This document shows, in pieces, positions 27,482 through 37,097 of a DNA stretch of 64,000 bases. Made by a program: the position numbers and the translations under genes. The stretch's first letter is position 1, and each line of letters starts with the position of its first letter. The notes under the pieces are model-generated. The model searched no databases. It saw only the letters and a program-made list of their open reading frames with translations, and had not been told where the DNA came from. The DNA is from Planococcus beigongshangi (GTDB lineage Bacteria; Bacillota; Bacilli; Bacillales_A; Planococcaceae), in the NCBI RefSeq assembly GCF_016820495.1, contig NZ_JADHDU010000001.1:496257-560256 (forward strand), written 5' to 3'.

Positions 27482-29236
27482 ATGAAGAAGAACAAATCGT
27501 TATTATGGCTTTTCGCTTTGATTCTCGTCCTGTCTGCATTCCTTGCAGCATGTGGCGGAGATGACGAAGAGGCGACACCAGCAGACACGGAAACAGAAAC
27601 TGAAACAGAAACAGAAACAGAAGAAGAGGGCGATGGCGCAGCTGAAGGCGAGCCACAACAAGGCGGAACTTTAGTTTACGGTATCGATGCTCCACCTGAA
27701 GGATTATTCTCTTCTGCTTTCTACGGTATCGCTACTGATGCTGAAGTAATTGCTCTTTTCGATGAGCCGCTTATCGACTACAACGAAAACTTGGAGCCAG
27801 TTCCAAACGTAGCTTCATGGGAAACTGAAGACAATAAAGTCTTTAACTTCACATTCGAAGAAGGCGTAAAATGGCATAACGGCGAAGAACTTACAGTAAA
27901 TGACTGGGTTTTCGCACTTGAAACAATCGCTGATCCGGATTATGACGGTCCCCGTTATACGAACGTTCAAACAATCGAAGGCGCTGAAGCATTCCGCGCT
28001 GGAGAAGCAGATTCCATCTCAGGGATCGAAGTTGTTAGCGATTATGAAATCACGATCACTTTTGATGAAGCACGTGTAAACAACTTGACTAACCTTTGGG
28101 CTTACCCGCTTCCAGAAGCAGCTATGGGCGATATCCCTGTAGCAGAAATGTCAGCTTCTGAGTTTGTAATCACAAACCCAATCGGAATCGGGCCTTTCAA
28201 AGTTGATAAAATTGTACAAGGTGAATCTGTAGAATTCTCTAAAAACGAAGACTATTGGAATGGCGATGTAAATCTTGACAAAATCGTCTTGCGCGTAGTT
28301 GACAACTCTTCTGTTGTTGGTGCTTTGCAAAACGGTGACATCGACATGATCTCGCTTCAGCCAGTATCTGGTCCAGAAGTTGAGCCATTGGAAAACGTTG
28401 AAATCACAACATATCCTGGCCTTTCTTACTACTATGTAGGATTCAAGCTTGGTAAATTCGACAACGCAACACAAACGATCTCTGAAGAACTTCCAAAATA
28501 TCAGGACAAACAGCTTCGTCAGGCTATGATGTACGCTCTTAACCGTCAGGAATGGGTTGACGCATTCTTCTTCGGTTATGCAAACGTAGTAAACGCTCCA
28601 GTACCAAGCTCTCACTGGAACTCTGCTGATGACAGCGAATTGAACACGTACGAATACGATCCAGAAAAAGCGATGGAATTGCTTGATGAAGCTGGTTACG
28701 TAGATACAAACGATGACGGTTTCCGTGAAGATCCAAATGGTGAAGAATTTGTTGTTAAATTCTCTCACTATGCTACTGGTAACCCAACGTTCGAATCTCG
28801 TGCACAAGCTATCACTCAATACTTCGAAGAAGTCGGACTTAAATCCGAACTTGAAATGGTAGAAGTTAACTTGTACTATGACATGATTGAAAAAGATGAT
28901 CCATCAATCGAAACATTCTTCGGCGGATGGGGAACTGGCGCAGATCCGGATCCATCAGGACTTTGGAAATCTGACCAGCTTTGGAACTACCCTCGTTACA
29001 ACAACCCTGAATCGGATCAATTGCTTGACGATGCTTTGAACATTGACATCGTTGGTACTGATCAGGACAAACGTGCTGAATTGTACATCGAATGGCAAAA
29101 AATTGTCAACGAAGATCTTCCAATGCTTTACATTGCAGAGCTTGAAGAAATCGTTGCTTTGAACAAACGCGTTGGCGGAATTGAATTTGACGTTTCTGGT
29201 CAAAACAACCCGGCTGAGTGGTTCGTAACTGAATAA
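27482..29236 (+). CDS. appA: Oligopeptide-binding lipoprotein AppA
   Basis: This 584-residue solute-binding protein (SBP_bac_5 family) has a lipoprotein signal peptide and lipobox LAAC-GG, so it is anchored to the outer membrane face. An acidic linker of about 30 residues with Thr-Glu repeats separates the anchor from the binding domain. It captures peptides for AppBC. Codon use is strongly biased to a small preferred set, unlike its ATPase neighbours, as expected for an abundant protein. The same bias produces long false open frames on the other strand. A 15-bp hairpin follows the stop. Confidence 0.94.
   Translation: MKKNKSLLWLFALILVLSAFLAACGGDDEEATPADTETETETETETEEEGDGAAEGEPQQGGTLVYGIDAPPEGLFSSAFYGIATDAEVIALFDEPLIDYNENLEPVPNVASWETEDNKVFNFTFEEGVKWHNGEELTVNDWVFALETIADPDYDGPRYTNVQTIEGAEAFRAGEADSISGIEVVSDYEITITFDEARVNNLTNLWAYPLPEAAMGDIPVAEMSASEFVITNPIGIGPFKVDKIVQGESVEFSKNEDYWNGDVNLDKIVLRVVDNSSVVGALQNGDIDMISLQPVSGPEVEPLENVEITTYPGLSYYYVGFKLGKFDNATQTISEELPKYQDKQLRQAMMYALNRQEWVDAFFFGYANVVNAPVPSSHWNSADDSELNTYEYDPEKAMELLDEAGYVDTNDDGFREDPNGEEFVVKFSHYATGNPTFESRAQAITQYFEEVGLKSELEMVEVNLYYDMIEKDDPSIETFFGGWGTGADPDPSGLWKSDQLWNYPRYNNPESDQLLDDALNIDIVGTDQDKRAELYIEWQKIVNEDLPMLYIAELEEIVALNKRVGGIEFDVSGQNNPAEWFVTE
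27590..27619 (+). repeat. Hexanucleotide microsatellite inside appA
   Basis: Five units of GAAACA (one GAAACT) encode alternating Glu-Thr in the linker after the lipid anchor. Loss or gain of a unit keeps the frame and changes linker length. Confidence 0.85.
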
Positions 29237-29251
29237 TACCAGTACCAAACC

Positions 29252-29285
29252 TTCAACGATGGGCTGATTACAGCCCATCGTTGAA
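29252..29285 (+). promoter_or_regulatory. Intercistronic hairpin after appA
   Basis: A perfect 15-bp stem (29252-29266 with 29271-29285) closes an ATTA loop. It is followed by AAATT and not by a T-run, so it looks like an mRNA 3'-end stabiliser or a weak stop rather than a full terminator. Confidence 0.85.
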
Positions 29286-29298
29286 AAATTATATAAGG

Positions 29299-29353
29299 CT
29301 CTTATGCACGGTAAGGGACGTTTGGCACAAATTACTCTTACCGTGCCGAAGAG
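29299..29353 (+). promoter_or_regulatory. Second stem-loop between appA and appB
   Basis: GCACGGTAAG (29306-29315) pairs perfectly with CTTACCGTGC (29337-29346). Flanking CTCTT and AAGAG can extend it. The 21-base loop and absence of a T-run argue against a simple terminator. It ends 36 bases before appB. Confidence 0.65.
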
Positions 29354-29388
29354 TGCAGCAGAGAACTTTACAGACAAGGAGAGTATAT

Positions 29389-30354
29389 ATGTTAAAATAT
29401 TCAATCAGAAGATTACTTGGAATGATTCCTATGCTCATCCTTATTTCCATAGTGGTTTTTACATTGGCAAAACTTATGCCTGGTGATTCGTTGAGCGGTG
29501 AAATCGATCCGAATAACACAAACCCTGAGTATATTGCGGAAATGAGAGAAAAGCTTGGCTATAACGATCCATTGCCTGTTCAATATTTTAATTGGATCAC
29601 TGGCTTTGTACAGGGGGATTTCGGTAAGTCCACAAAATACAAGAGACCGGTATTTGATGTAATTATGGAGAAAATTCCCAATACATTATTCCTGGGAATC
29701 ATGTCTTTGATCATTACATATATTCTGGCCTTCATGATGGGGATGTATTCCGGGCGAAAACCTTATACACTCGGTGATAATGCCATTGCCGGCATAAACT
29801 ATATCATGCTCGCTATTCCTTCATTTGTAGCTGCTGTGTTCGCTATCTATTTCTTCGCTTTCAACCTGAACTGGTTCCCATTCGGTGGTTCAGTGGACAT
29901 CCTGGTAGAAACGGGATCGGCTGAATATTACTTGAGCAGACTGCACCATGTGCTCTTGCCGGCACTTGTCCTTGGAGCGATGAGTACGGCGTCGTATACC
30001 CAATTCCTGCGTAATGATATCATTGAAAACTCGCGTAAGGATTTCGTACGTACAGCCAGAGCAAAAGGGACGCCGATTAAAAAGATTTACAATGTCCACA
30101 TTTTGCGTAACTCAATCATTCCTTTGGTGACATTCCTTGGATTTGATTTTGCTGCGTTAATCGGTGGAGCTATCATTACTGAAACGATATTTACATACCC
30201 TGGCATCGGGATGCTGTTCCTGGATTCAGTAAACGTTCGTGATTATCCGACATTGATGGCTTTAACAATGCTTTTGTCATTCCTGACATTGGCAGGGAAT
30301 TTAATCGCAGACTTACTGTATGGAATCGTGGATCCACGAATCCGTCTGGAATAG
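29389..30354 (+). CDS. appB: Oligopeptide ABC transporter permease AppB
   Basis: This is a 321-residue inner-membrane permease of the peptide/nickel BPD family, with an N-terminal helix, a long extracellular loop and five further helices. The EAA loop (RTARAKGTPIKKIYNVH) contacts the ATPases. The reading frame extends upstream to 29281, but the ATG at 29389 has AAGGAGAG in front and gives the normal N-terminus MLKYSIRRLL. It pairs with AppC to form the channel. Confidence 0.93.
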   Translation: MLKYSIRRLLGMIPMLILISIVVFTLAKLMPGDSLSGEIDPNNTNPEYIAEMREKLGYNDPLPVQYFNWITGFVQGDFGKSTKYKRPVFDVIMEKIPNTLFLGIMSLIITYILAFMMGMYSGRKPYTLGDNAIAGINYIMLAIPSFVAAVFAIYFFAFNLNWFPFGGSVDILVETGSAEYYLSRLHHVLLPALVLGAMSTASYTQFLRNDIIENSRKDFVRTARAKGTPIKKIYNVHILRNSIIPLVTFLGFDFAALIGGAIITETIFTYPGIGMLFLDSVNVRDYPTLMALTMLLSFLTLAGNLIADLLYGIVDPRIRLE

Positions 30355-30366
30355 GAGGAAGCAGAA

Positions 30367-31284
30367 ATGGCATCATCTAATACAATAACCCAACAGCAGA
30401 AGCCGGAACGCAGCTTGTCTCCGTGGCAGATTGCGCGCAGGAAGTTCCTAAGAAATAAATTGGCAATGATCAGTACAGTGTTTATCATTATCGTAACGGC
30501 ATTATCTTTTGCAGCACCATTTCTCGCACCATTCTTATCACCGCTTCCGGATGTGGCGCGGGTCAATATCGGTTCAATGAATATTCCACCGAACAGTGAG
30601 CATATACTCGGGACGGATAAAAGTGGACGTGATGTATTAACCAGATTGTTCTACGGTGGCAGGATTTCATTATTGGTAGGCTTCAGTGCTACATTAATGG
30701 TAATTACACTGGGGACATTGGTCGGCTCCATCGCTGGTTTCTTCGGTGGATTTGTCGACAATATCTTGATGAGATTCACGGATTTTGTCCTGAACTTCCC
30801 ATTCCTGGTATTTGTTATCGTTTTGAATACGATTCTGCGCGATACGATCGACGGAGTATCCGTATTGATCATCGTTATCGGTGTTCTTAGCTGGGGTGGC
30901 GTTGCCCGTCTTGTACGAAGCAAGGTATTGGCGGAAAAAGAGAACGAGTATGTTCTTGCAGCATTATCGATCGGCTGTTCACCATTGAAAGTTATCCGCA
31001 AACATCTATTGCCTAACGTTATGTCAACCATCATCGTTCAGGCGACGTTGATCTTTGCAAGTATGATTGTAGTGGAATCAGCCTTAAGTTACCTGGGCTT
31101 CGGGGTTCCGCAATCCGTTCCGAGCTGGGGCAATATGCTGTCTTCAGCAAACGAACCGGATGTCCTTCAAGGCAAGCCATGGATCTGGATGCCACCCGCA
31201 TTGGTTCTGACATGCACAATCCTTTCCATCAACTTTATCGGTGAAGGTTTGAAAGATGCTATGAACCCAAAATCATTGAGATAA
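30367..31284 (+). CDS. appC: Oligopeptide ABC transporter permease AppC
   Basis: This is a 305-residue permease with the OppC N-terminal domain (RRKFLRNKLAMIS) followed by the BPD transmembrane domain. The EAA-type loop includes LAALSIGCSPLKVI. It completes the AppBC channel. It starts 12 bases after appB with GGAGGAAG upstream and ends at a strong bidirectional terminator. Confidence 0.93.
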   Translation: MASSNTITQQQKPERSLSPWQIARRKFLRNKLAMISTVFIIIVTALSFAAPFLAPFLSPLPDVARVNIGSMNIPPNSEHILGTDKSGRDVLTRLFYGGRISLLVGFSATLMVITLGTLVGSIAGFFGGFVDNILMRFTDFVLNFPFLVFVIVLNTILRDTIDGVSVLIIVIGVLSWGGVARLVRSKVLAEKENEYVLAALSIGCSPLKVIRKHLLPNVMSTIIVQATLIFASMIVVESALSYLGFGVPQSVPSWGNMLSSANEPDVLQGKPWIWMPPALVLTCTILSINFIGEGLKDAMNPKSLR

Positions 31285-31285
31285 T

Positions 31286-31325
31286 AAAAAAGTTCCGCAC
31301 ATTTACTTGTGCGGAACTTTTTTCT
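31286..31325. terminator. Bidirectional terminator between appC and trpS
   Basis: A stem of about 14 bp centred on GTTCCGCACA and TGTGCGGAAC closes a six-base loop, with an A-run before and a T-run after. Confidence 0.93.
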
Positions 31326-31327
31326 AT

Positions 31328-32575
<1,248 letters not shown>

Positions 32576-32582
32576 TGTTTTC

Positions 32583-32612
32583 ATTATAGTATAAGCTGGA
32601 AACGAATTGCAA
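32583..32612 (-). promoter_or_regulatory. Sigma-A promoter of trpS
   Basis: On the minus strand, TTGCAA (32612-32607), an 18-base spacer and TATAAT (32588-32583) stand directly before the T-box leader. Confidence 0.8.
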
Positions 32613-32614
32613 TA

Positions 32615-32956
32615 TTACGATTCATAAATAACGAGTGAAATGCCCATCAGCAAAATGGTCACAACTCCAATCAGAAGGAGGGGGACGGCGGAAAAGGGAA
32701 TAATTTCAGAAGGCAGGCGCATTTCATCGTCTTCCAATGTCGTTTTCTTTTGGAAGAACTTCCTCATACTCACGGTAAAGATATCAAACGCCCCAGTCTG
32801 GACTACGAATATCCAGGCTCCGATAAACACCAGTACGCCACCGTATACAAATGATGTATTAATATACGATAAAAGCGACAAGTTTTCCGGACGGATTAAG
32901 ATCGTCAGAAAAATTGCTAACTGGACTATTAGGATCCATATAAATGTTTTTTTCAA
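32615..32956 (-). CDS. DUF3899 family membrane protein
   Basis: This is a protein of about 113 residues with an N-terminal helix pair, a charged middle (RKFFQKKTTLEDDEMRLPSE) and a C-terminal helix. The layout agrees with the DUF3899 family, whose function is unknown. The frame is open to 32995, but GAGGAGAG lies just before the TTG at 32956, so I start there. It stands alone between trpS and oppA and is transcribed away from oppA. No function can be assigned. Confidence 0.68.
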   Translation of the reverse strand: MKKTFIWILIVQLAIFLTILIRPENLSLLSYINTSFVYGGVLVFIGAWIFVVQTGAFDIFTVSMRKFFQKKTTLEDDEMRLPSEIIPFSAVPLLLIGVVTILLMGISLVIYES

Positions 32957-33123
32957 GTTGACACTCTCCTCTTGTTGATTGTAAAAGGAATTCAAAAAAA
33001 AATCAAAAAATATTGAAGTTTTTTTAAAAATGTTAATCGCTTACAAACTTAATATTCGCGCCATTTCCGCTGTAATATTTGTCATGATTTTAATATAAAG
33101 TTTTCTGACATTTAAAAAAACAC

Positions 33124-33151
33124 TGTACAAGCCTTCTAGAATATGTATAAT
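33124..33151 (+). promoter_or_regulatory. Candidate promoter of the opp operon
   Basis: TGTACA, a 16-base spacer and a perfect TATAAT (33146-33151). Inverted ACACTGT (33119-33125) and ACAGTGT (33154-33160) flank it. The -35 match is only partial. Confidence 0.55.
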
Positions 33152-33164
33152 AAACAGTGTACCA

Positions 33165-33179
33165 ATTTTTCAGAAAATT
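33165..33179 (+). promoter_or_regulatory. CodY-box-like site upstream of oppA
   Basis: ATTTTTCAGAAAATT matches the CodY consensus AATTTTCWGAAAATT at 14 of 15 positions. It lies after the -10 and just before the oppA ribosome binding site, a repressing position. CodY control of opp is known in other Firmicutes. Confidence 0.65.
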
Positions 33180-33195
33180 TAAGGGGGACAACTAA

Positions 33196-34932
33196 GTGAA
33201 GAACAGCAAGTTATTTTGGCTACTAGGCCTTGTTCTTGTTCTAGGCATGTTTCTAGCTGCATGTGGCGGCGGAGACGAAGCTGAGGAAGAAGGAACAGAC
33301 ACACCGACAGAGACAGAAACTCCTGCAGAAGGTGAAGGAGAATCAGAAGGAACTGAAACAGCAGGCGAGCCTGATGCTGAGCAAGTTCTTAACCTTGTTG
33401 AAAGCGCGGATATCCCAACAATGGATTCAGCAATCGCTGAAGACGCTGTAGCTTTCAATATCTTGAACAACGTTAACGAAGGTTTATTCCGTCTTAACGA
33501 AGAAAACGTAGCGATCCCTGCTTTAGCTGAAGGCGAGCCGGAAATCTCTGAAGATGGCTTGACTTACACATTCAAATTGCGTGATGCTAACTGGTCTGAT
33601 GGTACACCAATCACAGCAAATGATTTCGTATTTTCATGGCAGCGTGCTCTTGACCCTGCTGTAGGATCACCTTATGGTCCATATATGATGGCCGGCACAA
33701 TCGCTGGTGCTACTGAAGTATCTGAAGGCGCAGACCCATCTACACTTGGAGTTGTTGCTGAAGATGACAAAACTCTAGTGGTAACACTTGAGCGTCCGAC
33801 TCCTTACTTCATGTCATTGATGGCGTTCGGAACTTTCTACCCGCAAAATGAAGAATTCGTAACTGCTCAAGGAGCAGATTACGCACAGACTTCTGAAAAC
33901 CTTCTTTATAATGGACCGTTTGTATTGTCAAACTGGGACATTACACAAGGTGGCGGCTGGACAATGGAGAAAAACCCAGAGTATTGGGATGCAGAAACAG
34001 TTACTCTTGAAACAATCAACGTAAGTGTAGTAAAAGAAACAGCTACTGCTATCAACTCATATGACACTGGCGACATCGACCGTGCAGGTCTTTCTGCAGA
34101 GTACGCTTTGCAGCGCGGTGAAGATCCAGACGTTGTTAAAGAACTTGAACCAACATTGTTCTACTTGAAATTTAACCAAGAACGTAACGGTGAAGAAACA
34201 CCACTTGCAAACGTAAACATCCGTAAAGCACTTTCTATGGCTTTCAACAAACAAGATTTGGTTGATGTAGTATTGGCTAACGGTTCACTACCTGCAAACT
34301 ATTTGGTACCAACTGAGTTCGCATTCACTGAAAATGGAGAAGATTTCCGCGAAGTAAATGGCGACTTGACTGAATTCAATGCAGAACAAGCTAAAGAATT
34401 CTGGGCTACTGGTCTAGAAGAAATTGGCGAAACAGAAGTGACTCTTGAGTTGCTTGGAGGCGACAGCGAACTTGCTGGTAAAATGGACGCTTACTTGAAA
34501 GATCAAATGGAAACTAACCTTGAAGGTTTGACTGTAAACCTTAAAGCTGTACCATTTGCAGTTCGTCTTGAACTTGATGAATCACAGGACTACGACATCC
34601 AAAACTCTGGCTGGGGCCCTGACTTCCAGGATCCAATGACATTCATCGACTTGTTCGTTACTGGATCTTCTCATAACTTGATGTCTTATTCTAACGAAGA
34701 ATTCGACAGCTTGGTTGAGCAGGCTAAAGGCGAATTGGCTACAGATTTGGAAGGGCGCTGGCAGGCAATGGCTGACGCTGAAAGAATCCTGATTGAAGAA
34801 GATGCAGCAATCGCACCGATTTATCAGCGCGGTTTGATGTCACTTCAAAAACCATATGTAAAAAATATCATTTCTCACCCATTCGGTGGAGATTATAGCT
34901 ACAAATGGGCTTACATTTCAGGTAAAGAGTAA
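33196..34932 (+). CDS. oppA: Oligopeptide-binding lipoprotein OppA
   Basis: This 578-residue SBP_bac_5 protein has a lipoprotein signal peptide and lipobox LAAC-GG. It then has an acidic Glu/Thr/Gly linker and the peptide-binding domain (NWSDGTPITANDFVFSWQRA is family-typical). It delivers oligopeptides to OppBC. It uses a GTG start 8 bases after AAGGGGG. Codon bias is strong, as in appA, indicating high expression. It belongs to a second full peptide transporter; only the trpS and DUF3899 genes separate it from the app operon. Confidence 0.94.
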   Translation: MKNSKLFWLLGLVLVLGMFLAACGGGDEAEEEGTDTPTETETPAEGEGESEGTETAGEPDAEQVLNLVESADIPTMDSAIAEDAVAFNILNNVNEGLFRLNEENVAIPALAEGEPEISEDGLTYTFKLRDANWSDGTPITANDFVFSWQRALDPAVGSPYGPYMMAGTIAGATEVSEGADPSTLGVVAEDDKTLVVTLERPTPYFMSLMAFGTFYPQNEEFVTAQGADYAQTSENLLYNGPFVLSNWDITQGGGWTMEKNPEYWDAETVTLETINVSVVKETATAINSYDTGDIDRAGLSAEYALQRGEDPDVVKELEPTLFYLKFNQERNGEETPLANVNIRKALSMAFNKQDLVDVVLANGSLPANYLVPTEFAFTENGEDFREVNGDLTEFNAEQAKEFWATGLEEIGETEVTLELLGGDSELAGKMDAYLKDQMETNLEGLTVNLKAVPFAVRLELDESQDYDIQNSGWGPDFQDPMTFIDLFVTGSSHNLMSYSNEEFDSLVEQAKGELATDLEGRWQAMADAERILIEEDAAIAPIYQRGLMSLQKPYVKNIISHPFGGDYSYKWAYISGKE

Positions 34933-34966
34933 GACAACTTAATGTCACTGGAGTAAAAAGAATAGC

Positions 34967-35008
34967 AAGAGAGTATATCGATACTTCGGTTTGATATACT
35001 CTCTTTTC
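34967..35008 (+). terminator. Intercistronic terminator-like hairpin between oppA and oppB
   Basis: A perfect 13-bp stem (34967-34979 with 34993-35005) has an inner AC-TTCG-GT tetraloop and ends in TTTT. It probably stops part of the transcripts, so oppA exceeds oppBCDF. Confidence 0.85.
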
Positions 35009-35127
35009 TAATGCAGGAAAGTTCACCGAAAATTTTCCCTTTTCTGCTAAATTTGAAAGTAAAAGTTTTAGTTTTCTTTGGAAAATTAAGCTTATATAAT
35101 AGAATTATTCTATTTTGGAGGTGCACC

Positions 35128-36063
35128 ATGGCACGATATATCGGTAAAAGAATGTTTTATATGTTAATTACGTTAATCCTGATTGCCACTTTTACATTTT
35201 TCCTAATGAAAATATTACCTGGTTCCCCTATTGCTTCCGCAGATAGATTATCTCCTGAACAAAGGGCAATCGTTGAAGCTTCTTACGGTCTTGATCGCCC
35301 CCTTCCGGTTCAATATTTTGACTACATGTTCGGTTTGGTGCAAGGAGATCTGGGAGTCTCCATCAACCAGTTTAAAGGTGCCCCTGTTACGGATATCATC
35401 CTTAACCGTATCGGACCTTCAGCGCAAATCGGATTCCAGGGTATGCTATTCGGCACCATAATCGGAATCTTGTTTGGAATGATCGCAGCCGTCAAGCAGA
35501 ACAGCTGGATAGATTACACCAGTACGACTGTGGCGATCATAGGTATATCGATACCATCCTTCGTATTCGCTTCACTGCTCCAATATTGGCTGGCGGTGGA
35601 ATGGCAGCTCTTCCCAGTAGCTTTCTGGAAAGATGGATTCATGTCCAGTGTCTTGCCGTCGTTGGCGTTAGCAATGTTCCCGTTAGCTACTGCAGCACGT
35701 TTCATCCGTTCAGAAATGATCGAAGTGCTGGGTTCCGATTACATTACGCTGGCAAAAGCTAAAGGGGCCAGCGGTTCTGAAATCGCATTCAAACATGCTT
35801 TCCGAAATGCATTGATCCCATTGATCACGGTTCTTGGACCGATGGCGGTCAGCATTTTGACAGGATCACTTGTTGTGGAACAGATTTTCGCGATTCCAGG
35901 GATTGGTGAGCAATTTGTCACTTCAATCATCGTTCAGGATTTCTCGATCATCATGGGTACAACGATGTTCTTCTCAATCTTTTTGATCCTGGTAATTCTA
36001 TTAGTGGATATTTTGTACGGTGTAATTGATCCTCGTATCCGTCTTTCAGGAGGTAAGAATTAA
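35128..36063 (+). CDS. oppB: Oligopeptide ABC transporter permease OppB
   Basis: This is a 311-residue peptide permease with an N-terminal helix (RMFYMLITLILIATF), the conserved GSPIASADRLS loop and the EAA loop LAKAKGASGSEIAFKHA. The frame opens at 35011, but TTGGAGG precedes the ATG at 35128, which gives the normal N-terminus. Its last base is shared with the oppC start (TAATG), so the two permeases are coupled. Confidence 0.93.
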   Translation: MARYIGKRMFYMLITLILIATFTFFLMKILPGSPIASADRLSPEQRAIVEASYGLDRPLPVQYFDYMFGLVQGDLGVSINQFKGAPVTDIILNRIGPSAQIGFQGMLFGTIIGILFGMIAAVKQNSWIDYTSTTVAIIGISIPSFVFASLLQYWLAVEWQLFPVAFWKDGFMSSVLPSLALAMFPLATAARFIRSEMIEVLGSDYITLAKAKGASGSEIAFKHAFRNALIPLITVLGPMAVSILTGSLVVEQIFAIPGIGEQFVTSIIVQDFSIIMGTTMFFSIFLILVILLVDILYGVIDPRIRLSGGKN

Positions 36064-37082
36064 TGACCCAAAATCATGAAAAATTGCCTCAAGGATCTTT
36101 TGAAAGAATTCCAAGAGATACCAAGCAGGCAGAACGTATTTCTAAACCCAGTGTCAGCTTCTGGCAAGATGCATGGCGCAGACTTCGGAAAAATAAAGGA
36201 GCCATCTTCAGTATCATCCTATTCGGATTGATCGTAATCATGTCTCTATTGGGGCCAATCATCAGCCCTTATGAACCAAATGCTCAGACAATCACGCATG
36301 CCAACCTTCCACCAAAAATTCCGGTGATTGAAAAACTGGGAATCTTTGACGGTGTCGGTGAACTTGGCGGTAAAGAAGTGGATCTGTATGAACTAAAAAA
36401 TGTCGATCAGAATTATTGGTTCGGAACTGACGGCCTCGGCCGTGATATGTTCTCCCGTGTCTGGAAAGGTACTCAGGTTTCCCTGTTCATCGCTTTTGCT
36501 GCAGCAGCAATTGATATGGTGATCGGGGTAGTCTATGGGGGGATTTCAGGATACTTTGGCGGCCGTGTGGATGATGTCATGCAGCGGATCGTCGAGATCC
36601 TTTCAGGTATTCCAAACCTGGTAGTGGTTATTCTATTCATCATGATCATGGACCCAGGGATACTCGCCATCATCATCGCACTGACCATAACCGGTTGGAC
36701 CGGTATGTCACGGGTAGTGCGTGGCCAGGTTCTGAAATATAAAAATCAGGAATTCGTTCTGGCAGCCCGCACATTAGGTGCTTCTGACGGACGGATTATC
36801 TGGAAACATCTGATGCCAAACGTTTTAGGTGTCATCATCATCAATACAATGTTCACGATTCCTGGAGCTATTTTCTTCGAAGCATTCCTGAGTTTCATCG
36901 GACTTGGTTTGCAGGCTCCGGATGCTTCACTTGGAACACTCATCAATGATGGGTATAAATTGATCCAGTATCAGCCGCATATCTTAGCGATTCCTGCATT
37001 TGTATTGAGTTTAATCATGATTTCATTTAACTTGATCGGTGATGGACTCCGCGATGCGCTCGATCCTAAGATGAAAGATTAA
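36063..37082 (+). CDS. oppC: Oligopeptide ABC transporter permease OppC
   Basis: This 339-residue permease has an N-terminal OppC domain (FWQDAWRRLRKNKGAIFS). The BPD transmembrane domain has the EAA-type loop LAARTLGASDGRIIWKHL. It is longer than AppC because of an extracellular insertion (about residues 75-115), as in Bacillus OppC. The ribosome binding site GGAGG lies at the end of oppB. The gap to oppD is 15 bases. Confidence 0.93.
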   Translation: MTQNHEKLPQGSFERIPRDTKQAERISKPSVSFWQDAWRRLRKNKGAIFSIILFGLIVIMSLLGPIISPYEPNAQTITHANLPPKIPVIEKLGIFDGVGELGGKEVDLYELKNVDQNYWFGTDGLGRDMFSRVWKGTQVSLFIAFAAAAIDMVIGVVYGGISGYFGGRVDDVMQRIVEILSGIPNLVVVILFIMIMDPGILAIIIALTITGWTGMSRVVRGQVLKYKNQEFVLAARTLGASDGRIIWKHLMPNVLGVIIINTMFTIPGAIFFEAFLSFIGLGLQAPDASLGTLINDGYKLIQYQPHILAIPAFVLSLIMISFNLIGDGLRDALDPKMKD

Positions 37083-37097
37083 GGAGGAAAGCCGAAA

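Noticed and set aside
28151-28819. 222-residue open frame antisense to appA
   Set aside because: It arises from the strong codon bias of appA, has no ribosome binding site, and its composition (Cys, Phe and Tyr-rich) is unlike a real protein.
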